A stretch of DNA of 64,000 nt from Diphasiastrum complanatum (Eukaryota; Streptophyta; Lycopodiopsida; Lycopodiales; Lycopodiaceae): NCBI GenBank assembly GCA_029204225.1, contig CM055095.1:13281837-13345836 (forward strand), in the 5' to 3' direction. Below the pieces are notes generated by a model. That model was not told the DNA's origin. It saw only the letters and a program-made list of their open reading frames with translations, and did no database searches. The stretch's first letter is position 1, and the number at the start of each line of letters is the position of its first letter. This document shows positions 42,857 through 53,895 of this stretch, piece after piece. The position numbers and the translations under genes were made by a program.

Positions 42857-44749
42857 ATGAAAAATTATACCAGCTATCATCTGCACACTTTAAACCAAGA
42901 TCTATGCTCCACCCCCCATCTCTCCATCACAGCTTGTCGGGGCGACACACCATTGTCTGATGACGCATTTGTGCAGACAGAATTCATACCATCGCCAGAT
43001 CGTGCCTACCCCACCACACCTGATGGCCAAAAATTTTTGGAGAGGCTGATAGAAGATGACGACGACACAGTGTAGGTCATCGGGGCCTCTACATCACAAG
43101 CCCCTGCCAGCGTAAGCATACCGGTTGTCCCTACCAATCTATTGACGGCCTACCAAACCTTGGGTACCTTCATCCAAGATGCATTAGCTGGCAAAACATC
43201 TTTGGATAGCCAAGTACTACAACTTGCCACTAGCAATACACAACTGCGAGTGGACATCACAAAGCTGCAGTAGGAATTAACCATAGCTCAACAAAACGAG
43301 CTAGATGGGCACCGGGAGATCCGAAAGCTGTAGGAAAAGGTAGACAGCCTAAATCAGTACATTGAAAGCCTCTTCGCAACCATCAAGGATGCTTCCACAA
43401 AGGTGCAAGAGCTACAAGCAGAGACTGACCAAAGACTTGCCCCCCTCTAGGCACAATTACAGATTTACGAAACAGGAAACACACATATGGGAGTAGAGGT
43501 AAAAGCATTGCAACAGGAAAAACTTGTCTGGCTAGCTCAACCCGCACCTGACTCAAGGCCACTCTCTCAAGCAGAGATGAATCTCTTCAGGCATCAAGTG
43601 CAGGTCTACAACCAAACCCTCAATAGCTACCATGTGGAGTCTGATAAGTACCGGATCAGCGCGAATCATGAGCTCGCCCAAGCAAGACAAACTCTCAAGG
43701 CTTGTCAAAAATTCATGGAGCAGAAAGCTCAACCAACCCCGGTGGTAATTTCAACATCGCCCCCCACCTATCAAGCTACGTAGGCAAGCACCATCCAGGA
43801 CCAAGGGCAACAGGCAGTAGGGGGAAGCAGTTAGGATCAGGGGTCAGGCGGACAAGGCCAAGGACCCCCAGATACTAGAGCGGACACACAAGATCAAAGC
43901 CAAGAAACGGGTCCAAGCCAGAGTCATCGAGAGGGTCAGCCCTCCTCATCATGAGGCTCACGATCCATATCTGCTAGCCGCACCTTCAGACGTCCAAAGT
44001 CCGTGGAAGAAAAGATAAATGAATTTCTTTCTAAATATTCCAACAAATCTTCAAGAGATGGCTGGTAGATTTCATTTTTGGTGCATATCATCACGGGATA
44101 AGAGCTACAAGCACTCCTCGCCCTCCAACCACAACCAGAGTGGCATCAGCAGCTGTTTGAGCGCGACCCTGCGGCCATCAGAGCGTATGTGAAAAATCCA
44201 CAACAACTCCGAGTGAATGCGCATTTTCTGCCATGCACACGTAGAAAAAAATGGGCGAAATGTGGCACTCCACTGGACAAGATCACACTCAATAGTCTGA
44301 ATTGGCCGAGAATCTCAGCAGAGCATGGCTAGAATATGGATGTAGATGCCCGAAGGGCTCTCACCCAATTCTCAAATAAGTATTTCAACTACCCTGACCC
44401 AACAGTCCACGTGGCAGCAACTTTCGTTCGAGACTTGAAATATCTAATGGGGATCGAGACCAAGTGGGACAATTTTCTCCCACCAATATTCTTTGATCCA
44501 AACACAGCATTGGCCTCCAAAAAAATAGAAGATCAGCTACCAGTATCTCGTGTGTACTACCGAGCAACATTGCTAGACGATCCTTGGATGGGCCGTTTTC
44601 AAACATGGATCGACCAACGATGGTTAGCCGGCGTCCACAAGTCCCTTCACACTAACAAGGACTTGAAAAATATCAATCGAATCATCTTTATGGAAGACGT
44701 CACCACTTACCTGATCAACCGAAGACGCACCAAGAGGTCACTATACTAA
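42857..44749 (+). pseudogene. Long coiled-coil frame, unrecognised
   Basis: One reading frame stays coding-like for 631 codons to the TAA at 44747. Ten stops interrupt it, all in that frame: TAG at 43073, 43271, 43331, 43448, 43781, 43832, 44066 and 44330, TGA at 43952, TAA at 44099. The N-terminus is Thr/Pro-rich. A heptad-like coiled coil spans about 43190-43470 and 43620-43720, rich in Gln, Leu and Glu. A Gln/Gly/Ser linker follows (43790-43960). A C-terminal globular part starts near 44180 and has LTQFSNKYFNYPDPTVHVAA and GRFQTWIDQRWL. No transmembrane segment, zinc knuckle or protease is seen. Position after a gypsy integrase suggests an accessory ORF, but a decayed host gene is possible. 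Confidence 0.5.
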
Positions 44750-45600
44750 ACCGGTAGAGTGCCGAGGGACCGACACTACTTCAGGCCATGGGTCCTGTTG
44801 GGGGTATTTTCAACATAGAGAAATAAATAAAGTTACTTAATAAAAGTGTTGCGAGGGCATGGCTTCCTGTGCGTATAAGCCCATGGCCCAATGAGCACGC
44901 AAGTTAATGTAAATAGAAATAATAGACTTGGGCCCTTTTGTAATTTAAATAAAAACTTGAGGCCCAAAGTCAAGTTTAGGACTTAGAGTTTAACTTTGTA
45001 AGGTTGGGTCCAATCTTAGACTCACATGAATTTTGTAATTTCTAATGTACTTTTTGTGGACCCTTGGATCAAGTTGGGTCCAAAATGAATGGATAAGATC
45101 AATGTGAATATTAGCCAATAGGATTTCGGGGCAAGGGCCTTCCTCTTTTTATAAAAAGGCACCATTTGTACATTATTTGCATGCTTAATAGGGAGGAGGA
45201 AACTCTACCATTTTGGAGAGAAGCATCCTCATTTGCTATTCACTACTTGCTAATGCTTTTTTTGTGTTTGCTTTTGCTTTGTAGCTTACATGTTTTTGTT
45301 AATGTTTCTCCATTAGCATGCACAATGAGCAAATGAGCTAACCTCCCCTCTCACTCTCTTTCTCTCCCTCTTGCTCTACTTCTAACCTCCACCCTCACTC
45401 CTTTCCCCTCTTCTCCCCTCTATCTCTTCTACTCTTCTCTTCACATTCTCTCTAAAATCATGTGGAATGATAATTAGTGGTGTAGAGTTAATGGTGGGTA
45501 GTGTTAGTGGTGAGTAGAGTTAAGGGAGGAAGTAGAAAAGTATCTAAAAGTTGCATCTTTACATAGTTAGGCACCTATCTAGCGTTCTAACCCTTGTTGA
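44750..45600. other. LTR-like region with TATA box
   Basis: CTTTTTATAAAAAGGC near 45151-45166 is a strong TATA-like motif, and TGTTGGGGGTATT near 44798 resembles a gypsy tract before an LTR. A pyrimidine-rich run at about 45345-45455 (CTCTCTTTCTCTCCCTC...) lies downstream. Boundaries are unknown. Confidence 0.35.
45345..45455. repeat. Pyrimidine-rich tract
   Basis: About 110 bases almost entirely C and T on the plus strand, with CTCT, CCCTC and CTTCT motifs; low complexity. Confidence 0.75.
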
Positions 45601-45896
45601 CAGGCGGAAGGGCTACTATTACGAAAGATCTACATCCCTACAAAAACATCATGCAATAGATAATACATGTTAAAACAAAACCAACAATATGGATGATGGT
45701 ATGGTAGAATCAATATGGTCCAAACAATACTTCATTATCCAACATCAAAAAATAGATTCATCAACGAGATTGTAAGTGATAGAAGTGCATCTTAAAAGAC
45801 ATATCGTACAACAAAAATTACACCATTTAATTACAAATAGACATTGCATAGCCAAAAAATTACACCATGTATTTACAAAATAAAGTTCATTACATT
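45601..45896. other. No gene recognised
   Basis: AT-rich sequence downstream of the SET-like relic; nothing identified. Confidence 0.35.
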
Positions 45897-46663
45897 TTAT
45901 ATAGTAGATGGCAATGGACGATTATAGTTATAGCTAATGAATAATTCATCTCCAACTTGCAATGATTTACGAGCACAAACCATCACATAAGTACCTTTAA
46001 TGAATCTAGTAAAACAATCTTCCATGCCATTGTTACGCTCTTCAAAAATACAATTTGTTAAACTAGAAAAACCATATGAACTATTAATATATCCTACTAT
46101 ATTTCCAATTTTGCATGGCCTTCAATCAATGTATGTATACTTTCCACGTCCCACCAACTCGCCCTGCTCTTCTCTCTCTCTTATGGAGCATGCATTTGAA
46201 TGTAAACCATATATTTGCATTCTCCAATAATGTCTGCATAAAGCATGCCAATCACCCCAATTGTACTAAGGGCCAATCACCCCTTTGAGCGTGACATAAC
46301 TAACTGGAGGCACATCCACATGAGTGTGGATATACAAGCTTAGGTTGGGATTTGGAAATCGTAAGCTAGGCAAGAGTTGATAAGTTTGATTCTAGTATTG
46401 AAATGTATCACCTACCCCAGGGAAAGCAACAGACTCTAGCCAAATCCATATCATATATGGTTGAAAGGTTTCTGGATGGCAAATAGGTGTGGTGGGACAG
46501 TACCTATAGTGTTGGGCATTTGGTCCAAAATAGTGGCACTCACATCACAAGTATGCAAAGTTTTAATCTTTTTATTTAGTGTCCTGATTTGTCTCTGATG
46601 ACGTGTTCTATCTACAAGAGGGAGGTCCATAGTATCAATAGAAAAAAATTTGGGGGTTATCAC
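45897..46663 (-). pseudogene. SET-domain-like relic
   Basis: A minus-strand frame stays readable for about 255 codons with three stops and one frame change near 46460. The C-terminal part resembles a SET methyltransferase core: ELVGRGKYTYI (G-x-G turn), KIGNIVGYINSS, SSLTNCIFEE (the NHS/NC substrate-side motif as NC) and VMVCARKSLQVGDELFISYN (A-x-x-x-I/L-x-x-G-E/D-E-L then Y-N). The upstream part (IWLESVAFPGVGDTFQY, LSLYIHTHVDVPPVSYVTLK, WHALCRHYWRMQIYGL) is not recognised. SET enzymes methylate lysines using S-adenosylmethionine. A relic of a host or transposon-carried gene is equally possible. Confidence 0.45.
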
Positions 46664-46699
46664 TGAGTGACTCCATCACATTTTCAAATAACCCCAAAA

Positions 46700-47011
46700 G
46701 AAAATCTTCAACAACACATCAGCATGGAGAATGGAATCTAGAGACAATGACGACGGACAACTAGAAGCCGCTAGAACGAGCTTAAACTAGTTTTTGTAAT
46801 CCTTAACGATTATACATAAACCATTCCTCTGTTCCTATAAATACAAGATGAACAACAGATGAAGATTGTGTAGTGTTCACGAAGGAAGAGTCCGCTAGTA
46901 AGTGAGAACACCTATTGATGAAAGCGTATGCTAGTAAGTGAGACCATTTGTAAGATCATTCACACATTTCTTGTGGATCCCCACATGTGTGAACTTGCTG
47001 GATTTTTCACA
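46700..47011 (+). repeat. Copia LTR, 3' part
   Basis: Ends GATTTTTCACA right before a primer site. CCTATAAATACAAG (46835-46848) gives the LTR TATA box, and CACATGTGTGAA lies near 46982. The left boundary was not found, so the start is approximate. Confidence 0.55.
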
Positions 47012-47024
47012 TGGTATCAGAGCC
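47012..47024 (+). other. Copia primer-binding site (tRNA-iMet)
   Basis: TGGTATCAGAGCC adjoins the CA end of the LTR, followed by a leader resembling that at 55255-55990. Confidence 0.85.
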
Positions 47025-47766
47025 ATACCATGCTTTGAATGCTACTAACATCAGGTGTATGAAGATTTTTCTGTCAATTCAAGCTCGGAAGCTGTTTAGC
47101 AGTGTTTTGCTATCTTTTCTTGAACAGTTTTCTGGTGAATGAGGTTAGAACTGATATTTTCAGTCCAGAACAGAGGATGTACGGAATTCTGTGAAAACCA
47201 GAATACATCATTTGACTCTATCTCCTCTATGTTAGATCCAAAGATATTGACATTATAGCTTGTTGGAAAGCTAGAAGAGTCCTCTTTCCAATGCAATAGG
47301 TTTCATTTCATTCTGATGTTCCTAATAGGAGTAATAAGCTCTTAAAGAGAGTAGGGAGAGACCCAAAACCCGAGTGGACACTTTTTGATTTGAATATATT
47401 GCATGCATGATTCATCTCACAGTTTTGGTAGACAATCTGAGATATAATTGGATAAGACAAGTTTCTGATGTCATAGTCACATCATTTCACACAAAGGGTT
47501 GTGTTTTGAGTTGAATGTGTGTTTCTAGAGTGTTTTCATTCATTTGAAACTCGTGGGAAAATTTGACATCAAAATTGTAAGTGCTTCATCAGTTGATAGA
47601 GGCTAGATCCAAATTCAAGTTGATTGGTCCTCTGTTGTGAGATAGGTCTCACATATTCTGTATTTCAATAGGTTGGATCAACTTTGCATGCTAGATTCTA
47701 GATTGAAAGAGAAGCAAGAATTCAATTCCATTTTTGTTGTCCAATTTACAAAGAGTCTTCACATTC

Positions 47767-48135
47767 ATGGCATCTATAGGAGATTTTCTCTTTGAAGCTA
47801 GTGAAAGACTAGATACCTTCAACTATTTAGTTTGGAAGGATAGGATAGAATCTTTGTTGGTTCTATATGGAGTAATGGACATTGTAACAGAAATTGAAGT
47901 TGAATCTGAAGCTTATGATGAGGCTCAGAGATTCAAGAAGAGAGCAAGAATTGCTCTTCATATCATCAAGATCAATATCTCTAATGAGATGTTGAGAGAA
48001 ATAAGTTCATGCACCTCAGCCAAGGAGGCTTGGAATATCCTTAAGTCCATTCATGAAGCAAAGATCACATCAAGACTTTTTACTCTTAGAAATCAGATCT
48101 TGTCTAGTTTCCAAAGAGTTGATGAAAGTGCATGA
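47767..48135 (+). pseudogene. Copia gag N-terminal fragment
   Basis: The ATG at 47767 opens Gag of the same family as 55994: FLFEASERLDTFNYLVWKDR, VLYGVMDIVTEIEVE, RARIALHIIKINISNEMLRE, SAKEAWNILKSIHEAK and TLRNQILSSFQRVDESA. The frame is clean but ends at a TGA where unrelated sequence begins (48133), so it lacks the second half of Gag and all of Pol. The LTR, primer site, leader and gag are in the correct order, making this the truncated 5' end of a copia element. Confidence 0.75.
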
Positions 48136-48345
48136 ACTACAATTTAGTAGTATATTATTGTGACATCGATTCACAAACAAGAATTTGAGAAATTGTGAAT
48201 GCATCAGTCCAATTGGAACAATGAAAATCATCAATATACAAATGAATATTGTCGACAAAGTTGAAGATATCCTTGGAAAGAGCCAACAATCACTATAGAA
48301 CCACATATCTCGTCAAATAACAAAAAACGAAAGCGATACATATGG

Positions 48346-49205
48346 ATGGAAATGATGAAACCCAATCTACACTCTCTAATAAATCAATTTTACTACTTGT
48401 CACAAGTGTCGATTGTTAACAAATTTAAGCGACTCTATCAAGGCTCACAAGTACCTAACAACATCATCGTTTATTACTTGACAAAGTATATAAGAACAAA
48501 CAAATATCATCAAGTATCAAACCAAGCAAGAAACACAATAATGCATCCACTGAGCAATTTCAATGAGCAAGAAATATCTCTTTAAGATTTCATACAAAAA
48601 TGTGGAGGAAATTCAAAAAGAATTGCAAAGTACAAAGAAAGAATCAACGATTCTCTTAAAACAAGATGCGTCTGTTGTGATAGATTATTTTTTAATTTCC
48701 AAGTTTGTACTCTCACAGAGAGACTGATCATTTACTTAGAAAAAATTAAATTATTTGAGAAAAAACAAATAACTGACATTCATGTACATAAGATGTATGC
48801 ACATCTTGCAAAGCTTCAAGACATGTTGTTTGAATATGTATCACCACTGAACTATTCCACCAATAAGCCACTGAGAAAAGTAAACAAACTCAATGACTTA
48901 GAAAAACGCATAGTATCACCATGAATTGCATTTTCAAAAATAAGAGATTTCTCATTTGAGGGACAACTAGGCATTACCGGAAGTATTATCAATGTTGTTA
49001 CAAATCTAGATCAAGTACAAAATGTACTACTAAGATTCATGGATGATAATGCCTCTATAGTTGTTGAACTATGACACAAAATGCAATAGAAGTTTGCATA
49101 TATGAGCGGAATCGTAAGACCAATCAAATTGATGCAAGCTTTACAACGATTATGTGATACGTCATATACAAGGAATGTAATATCAAAATTAATAACGATA
49201 GGATA
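48346..49205 (+). pseudogene. Helitron-like (HLE) N-terminal relic
   Basis: From about 48594 a frame runs to the TAA at 49204 with three internal stops. It reads KYKERINDSLKTRCVCCDRL (CxxC near 48669, as in the Cys start of Helitron N-terminal regions), then LEKRIVSP-IAFSKIRDFSF, GQLGITGSIINVVTNLDQVQ, and FAYMSGIVRPIKLMQALQRL. This order matches the block N-terminal to the Rep domain in many Helitron-like proteins (DUF6570-type; LISPRIPFMQIR, GQ-GN-VNVP, RP--V--AL). The open stretch at 48346-48585 upstream may belong to it. No HUH Rep or helicase motif is left. Confidence 0.5.
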
Positions 49206-50005
49206 ACACATTTTCACAAGTACATAAAACTTGACACAGAAGAAGATGAAACTCTACAAACAAACACTTTCGAAGATGACGCAAGTGAACTCGATGATGA
49301 AGATTTGAATTCTCATCCACAATTTTACAAGCTCCGAACAAGTGGTAGATTATGAAAAATTTTACAAATCAATCACTCAATGCGAGGGTCAGAATCCAAT
49401 AGGATTGTATCAAAATATTTGTAGCAAAGAACTAAACTTTCTAATTGGCCACAAAAAAAAAAGATGGTGATGAGCAACAAGCTCACCAAAAAATTGCCAA
49501 ATGGGAGATCTTACATTACGAACACAAATTTTCCCAGCATATACCCAACATCTTCTAGAAAGCAATCAAAATATTGATACATCAAGTACCATGATAGAAA
49601 CAAAAACATTGCGCCCATTGAAAATTAAAATAGATGCCGCTACATGGATAACATCCATTGGACTCGATGAAAATAAGTGCATACAAGCATTACATCAACC
49701 ATTCAAAAACCAACAACATTTTTGAAAAGGCATCCAAAAGACATATACATAAATCCTTTTAATCCACAAAAAAGTGAAACAAGAAATGCAAAGACTACAT
49801 GGCATAGTTGCTTGAAAGCTCATTGTTCCCAACATTAACCATTATCTAAGCATGCACCCCAACATACACTCTTTGAACGCAATATCCTTACAAAAATACC
49901 ACGAAGATATGAAATCTACCAACTACTTATTAAATGGATTCCGATATACTTTGCTTATAAGAAACACATAAAAAACAAACAACCACCTACTTTACACACA
50001 TATTT
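49206..50005 (+). other. Decayed interior of the Helitron-like relic
   Basis: Contains an acidic stretch (EDDASELDDEDLNSHPQFYK, about 49276), then EGQNPIGLYQNICSKELNFL near 49383, which could match the block before Rep. An open frame at 49501-49725 is unassigned. Rep and helicase signatures were not found. Confidence 0.3.
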
Positions 50006-50470
50006 CAAAGCTACAATAAATTTTCATTTGTTGGAAATGCAATATTTTACAAAACAACACAAATACTCCACAACGCCACAACATTCAACACCAACAAAAT
50101 TGAAAAAACACATGTGATATTCAATAAAGGCACACGATTCCACATGCATATAATCACTACGTACAAGTATTCAAAAGCAAACATCAAATTGTTGCTGCAA
50201 ATTCTCTCTAAACAATACCCACAAATGGTTCTACAACAGTAATAGGCGACTTAAATATTGATATTTTAAAGCCCAGTTTGCCTACACAATTACTTCATAA
50301 TTTCATGGCCAACCATGGACTACAAATACTTTTCAAAGAAGCAACAACTCTATAGAACTCCCAACTTGACCACATATGGACAAATTGCAACAATTGTGAA
50401 TGCCAATCTAGTTTGACTTATGCATATTTGTTTGATCACTCTCCAATATACTTGTGACTACAAAATGAAA
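50006..50470 (+). pseudogene. EEP endonuclease domain relic
   Basis: Fragments of an endonuclease/exonuclease/phosphatase fold in order: FVGNAIFYKTTQIL (50027), HIITTYKYSKANIKLLLQIL (50150), TVIGDLNIDIL (50239, the GDxN motif), FMANHGLQILFKEATTL (50304), SQLDHIWTN (50360, the DHI motif) and LFDHSPIYL (50429, the final SDH-type motif, here FDH). Stops and a frame change occur. EEP domains occur in LINEs and in Helentron-type rolling-circle elements; the Helitron-like N-terminus 0.8 kb upstream on the same strand favours the latter. Confidence 0.6.
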
Positions 50471-51260
50471 AGCCACCAAACAACATTCATTGCTCATAAA
50501 TGAACAAATATAATTCCCCTAACATTGATTTCCACACATGCATTCAAAGTATAAGTTGAAACTCCAATTGTCTTTGACATTTCCTAACATACCTCTCCAA
50601 TTTCATTCTTTATATTGAATCCTTAAATCTAATCTATAGGTGACTTGTTGCTTTGAGCAACCAGCTTGTGCGTTTCACTACCTCACGTAATACCTTGCAT
50701 TTCTATCAAATCAACATCATATGAAGCTTCTCATGTTACAAAGTCGTTCACGAATTCATTGCTCAATCAACTCACATTTCAACAGTCACCTATAAAATAA
50801 TAATCAACCCAACATGGACTAATTCCTTTCTCACATTCTCTGTACAAACAAGAATCATTTTCCAATTTTTAGATCTTCTCAAACAAAATCAATTACAATC
50901 ATGTTAAACAAAATAAATACAATCACATTTTTAATTAATCATGAGTTATGTTGTCTAATACAACAAAATTATAATCATCAACAAATCTTATCGATTTGTT
51001 GCGACTTTTAAATCTATATTCAAAACTTACAACAAACTAATATCCAAGTTTTAATTGTACAATACAAACTTATCAAGATTGTGCACATATTTCAAAATCA
51101 AAATATATATTCATTGCATAAAATAAATTTTCACACATTTTTTAATTTTATTTTCTACTTATTATTCTCATATTACGTTGCAAATGAATTTCCATAATCC
51201 TACACTTTTAGGATTCATAAGCAAGGCCTTTGTGGTACAATAGCAAAGCATTCTTGTTTT
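50471..51260. other. No gene recognised
   Basis: AT-rich sequence probably continuing the rolling-circle relic; no domain or terminal CTRR hairpin was found. Confidence 0.35.
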
Positions 51261-51278
51261 TTTGGTTTTGTGGGGGTT

Positions 51279-51371
51279 GGAAGGCCCCAGTCCGAGGGCC
51301 TTCCTTGCAGGGAGGCCCCTTGCTCCCAAGGGCAGGGCCCCGACCTGCATGGAAGGCCCATGGGCCTTCCA
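51279..51371. repeat. GC-rich cluster of GGAAGGCCC inverted repeats
   Basis: GGAAGGCCC at 51279 pairs with GGGCCTTCC at 51296. A perfect 22-bp palindrome with core GGAAGGCCCATGGGCCTTCC lies at 51350-51371. The run is far richer in GC than its AT-rich surroundings. Confidence 0.8.
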
Positions 51372-51945
51372 CAACATAATGACATGTCTGAATTTTTTTT
51401 CTCATAAATTCTAAACAAAATCTCTCATGCTTTTGCTCAAGGAGGAGAGTTCTGAACAAAACTAGTGGTGATTTTACTTGAAAGCAAATTCCAGGTGCAT
51501 CAAAAATACAAAAAAAAATTGAAGACTAAGCGTTGGGTTGAAAAAAGGTTTTCCTCAAGCATTGGAGGACTCTAAGAGGAGCTTTTAAGAGCACCCAAGC
51601 TGCCTCATACTCCAGAATCCCGAACACAGTTTTGTTCAGGCAACCAGGATCATCGCTCAGTCCTAAGTCAGTCAGATCTCAGTGCTCACTACCTAAACCC
51701 AAACTGCTACGTGGTCTTGTTGGAATCTGTGCGGGTGGGTGACAATTTGAAGTTTGAACGTAGATTATAGATTCTGATATATATATATCAAGAACTTAAA
51801 AACGTGAAGCCTTTGTCCTTGTTTTCTTTTCAAGTGTGGTGTAAGGTGCCAATTGCCGTACGAAGTCATGTGAGAAATACGTCGATGTGTGATCGTAGGC
51901 TGAAGCAATGGGACATGTCACATGACTTAGGACTAGCATCCAATC
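51372..51945. other. No gene recognised
   Basis: More balanced base composition with a TATATATATAT run near 51778; no coding or RNA feature identified. Confidence 0.35.
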
Positions 51946-52254
51946 ATGATTCAAGAATGGCAGCACATTGCACAATCTGAAGGTGCAAAGGTTTTACCGA
52001 TTTGGGGAGACGAGAGGCAGGCTGTACCAGCTGCCAGCAACCAACGTAATAACAACAATCACATGGGACCTGGGTTGCTTGTAACGGTATTAGTCTCTAG
52101 TCTCGTTCAAAGTTCTAACTTCTCTCCTCTTTGCGAAAGATCATTGTACCCGCCTCCCAAAAACGGACGAACCGGGGCAGGGACCAAGATGACAAGCTCA
52201 ATTGCTCAAGCCTCGTACGGATTTGGTCTTCAAGCAGTCAATTTAAGTATGTGA
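51946..52254 (+). other. Unrecognised 102-codon open frame
   Basis: Opens at 51946 or at a second in-frame ATG and ends TGA at 52252. The composition (near 50 percent GC) differs from the AT-rich flanks, and codons for Gly, Ala, Pro and Ser are common. There is a hydrophobic stretch GLLVTVLVSSLV and no domain I know. AGTATGTGAG at its end could be a splice donor. It may be an exon of a host gene fragment, or chance. Confidence 0.25.
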
Positions 52255-53440
52255 GATGAGATCAGTCAAAGTGAAAATAAGTGCTCAAATCTCCAAAAGT
52301 TTTAATGGAGTGTTCCGGAAACTTTTTGTAGGTTTCCCTCAAAAATCCTATATCTTAGGCTACTAATATGGGATATGCTTCTACTTGTCGATTTTTTCTT
52401 ATAAAATCTTAAATTTATCACGTAAAAAATCTTGCAAAATTTTGTTGTTGTCGGTTTTTGGGAAAAGATGCCGAAAACATTCCTTAAGAATGCCGGCTTT
52501 CCCGAACACTGGTTTTAATGGTGATCTCGAAATCTGAATAGCATTAAAATTTTGATGATCAATTTGTAACCACTTATTTTCAATGTGGTGGTCTAGTATT
52601 TAGTGATTTGGATTTGTCCCCTAAGGAATAGGTTAACCGCTATGGGACTAGGATACACAATGAGTCATTGGAGGTCCATATGGAATAGGTTATGGAATAG
52701 ATAATGAGGGTTTGGAGGCCATTATATATATAAGAGCAAGTTCTCTTGTTGATTTGGGGTAGCACCAAGATGAGATGGTGAACCATTAATGTTTATTATG
52801 GGACAACAAACACCCATTACCATATATAATGTGTGTCGTCAAAATTTAAAAAAAAAATAAAAACATAGATTTTAAGATTCCATCAATGATTCCATTTGTG
52901 AGAGCTATGTATGTTTAAGATTCCATCAATGGGGATAAAGTATTTCCAAGATTCCATGCATGATAACTTTGTAGTTTTAAGGTTGAATCAAATTTGTAAT
53001 AAAAATGACGTCCCATAATAAAGCTCTAGGTCATGGCAATCCCCAAACTCAATCTAGACTGTTGAGTTGATTCATGTAAGATTTGAGTAGACACACATTA
53101 TGTTTCATATGCACAAGGCTCGCCATCATGAGTTTGACGGATCAACATCGTAAACAATGAACATCTTCTTGTTATTATTCTTTCACCGTTTGCAAGGCTT
53201 TCGTCATATTTGAAGTTGTTCTTAGCCTTGCTCAATCATAAAGGTGATATTCTATAATAAGTATAGATAATTTGTTGGTTAGAAATTTATTTTCTATCTA
53301 TGATTCACAACACAAATGTGGAATGTTTTGGTCATATCTTCCGAGCACCAAGGAAGACCATAATAGCCTACTAGTCTATTTTGTGGAAGATCCTCAGAGG
53401 AAATTGTTACCAGTGTATGCCTATCAGTTAGGGGCGATGG
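52255..53440. other. No gene recognised
   Basis: Contains several AAGATTCCATCAATG/AAGATTCCATGCATG echoes at 52872-52960 and a TATATATATAAG motif near 52725. Nothing coding identified. Confidence 0.4.
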
Positions 53441-53444
53441 CATA

Positions 53445-53895
53445 TTGCACTCAGTAAGGTGCTATGGATGTGGAGGAAAACATCGTCGCATCGAATGTCC
53501 ACATCGAGGGGATCTATCAACATTTGAACCCTGGTGTGCACAATGCGGAGTCACCCATCCATGTCGAGATTGTCCGATGCAAAATCCACAAATAGGCATG
53601 AGGCATTTGGCTTATGTAGATCGATATATGCACTTCTGTTGACCAATCTACCTACAGACAGAATGCACTACAAAGAAAAAATCCCAGGTTATGAAACAAG
53701 TGAAGAGGACAATTCAACAAAAGTCCCAAAGTACACAGACACACCCACGGATAGAAGGACAATGACACCACAAAAGACAGAGCTAGTAGAATCCCTCAAG
53801 CCAGTGATAGTTGAGGAAGTAAAAAAATTGGCAACTGAGGAAGTCCGACAGGTTCTATTAGGGCTCTTGGCACAATCATTGCAAAAAGCCTTAAG
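53445..53895 (+). pseudogene. Ty3/gypsy gag nucleocapsid fragment
   Basis: Plus-strand fragment with two CCHC knuckles in tandem: CYGCGGKHRRIEC near 53460 and CAQCGVTHPCRDC near 53538, similar to CPHCRATHPADAC of the relic at 3983-4639. After a stop at 53640, a frame-shifted tail (about 53690-53895) is Thr/Lys/Glu-rich. At about 53895 it joins minus-strand copia integrase, so the boundary is an insertion or deletion point. No other parts of the element are present. Confidence 0.6.

Noticed and set aside
51168..51459. Three overlapping minus-strand frames of 67-83 codons
   Set aside because: They cover the GC-rich palindrome cluster; all three frames are open together, which indicates composition rather than coding.
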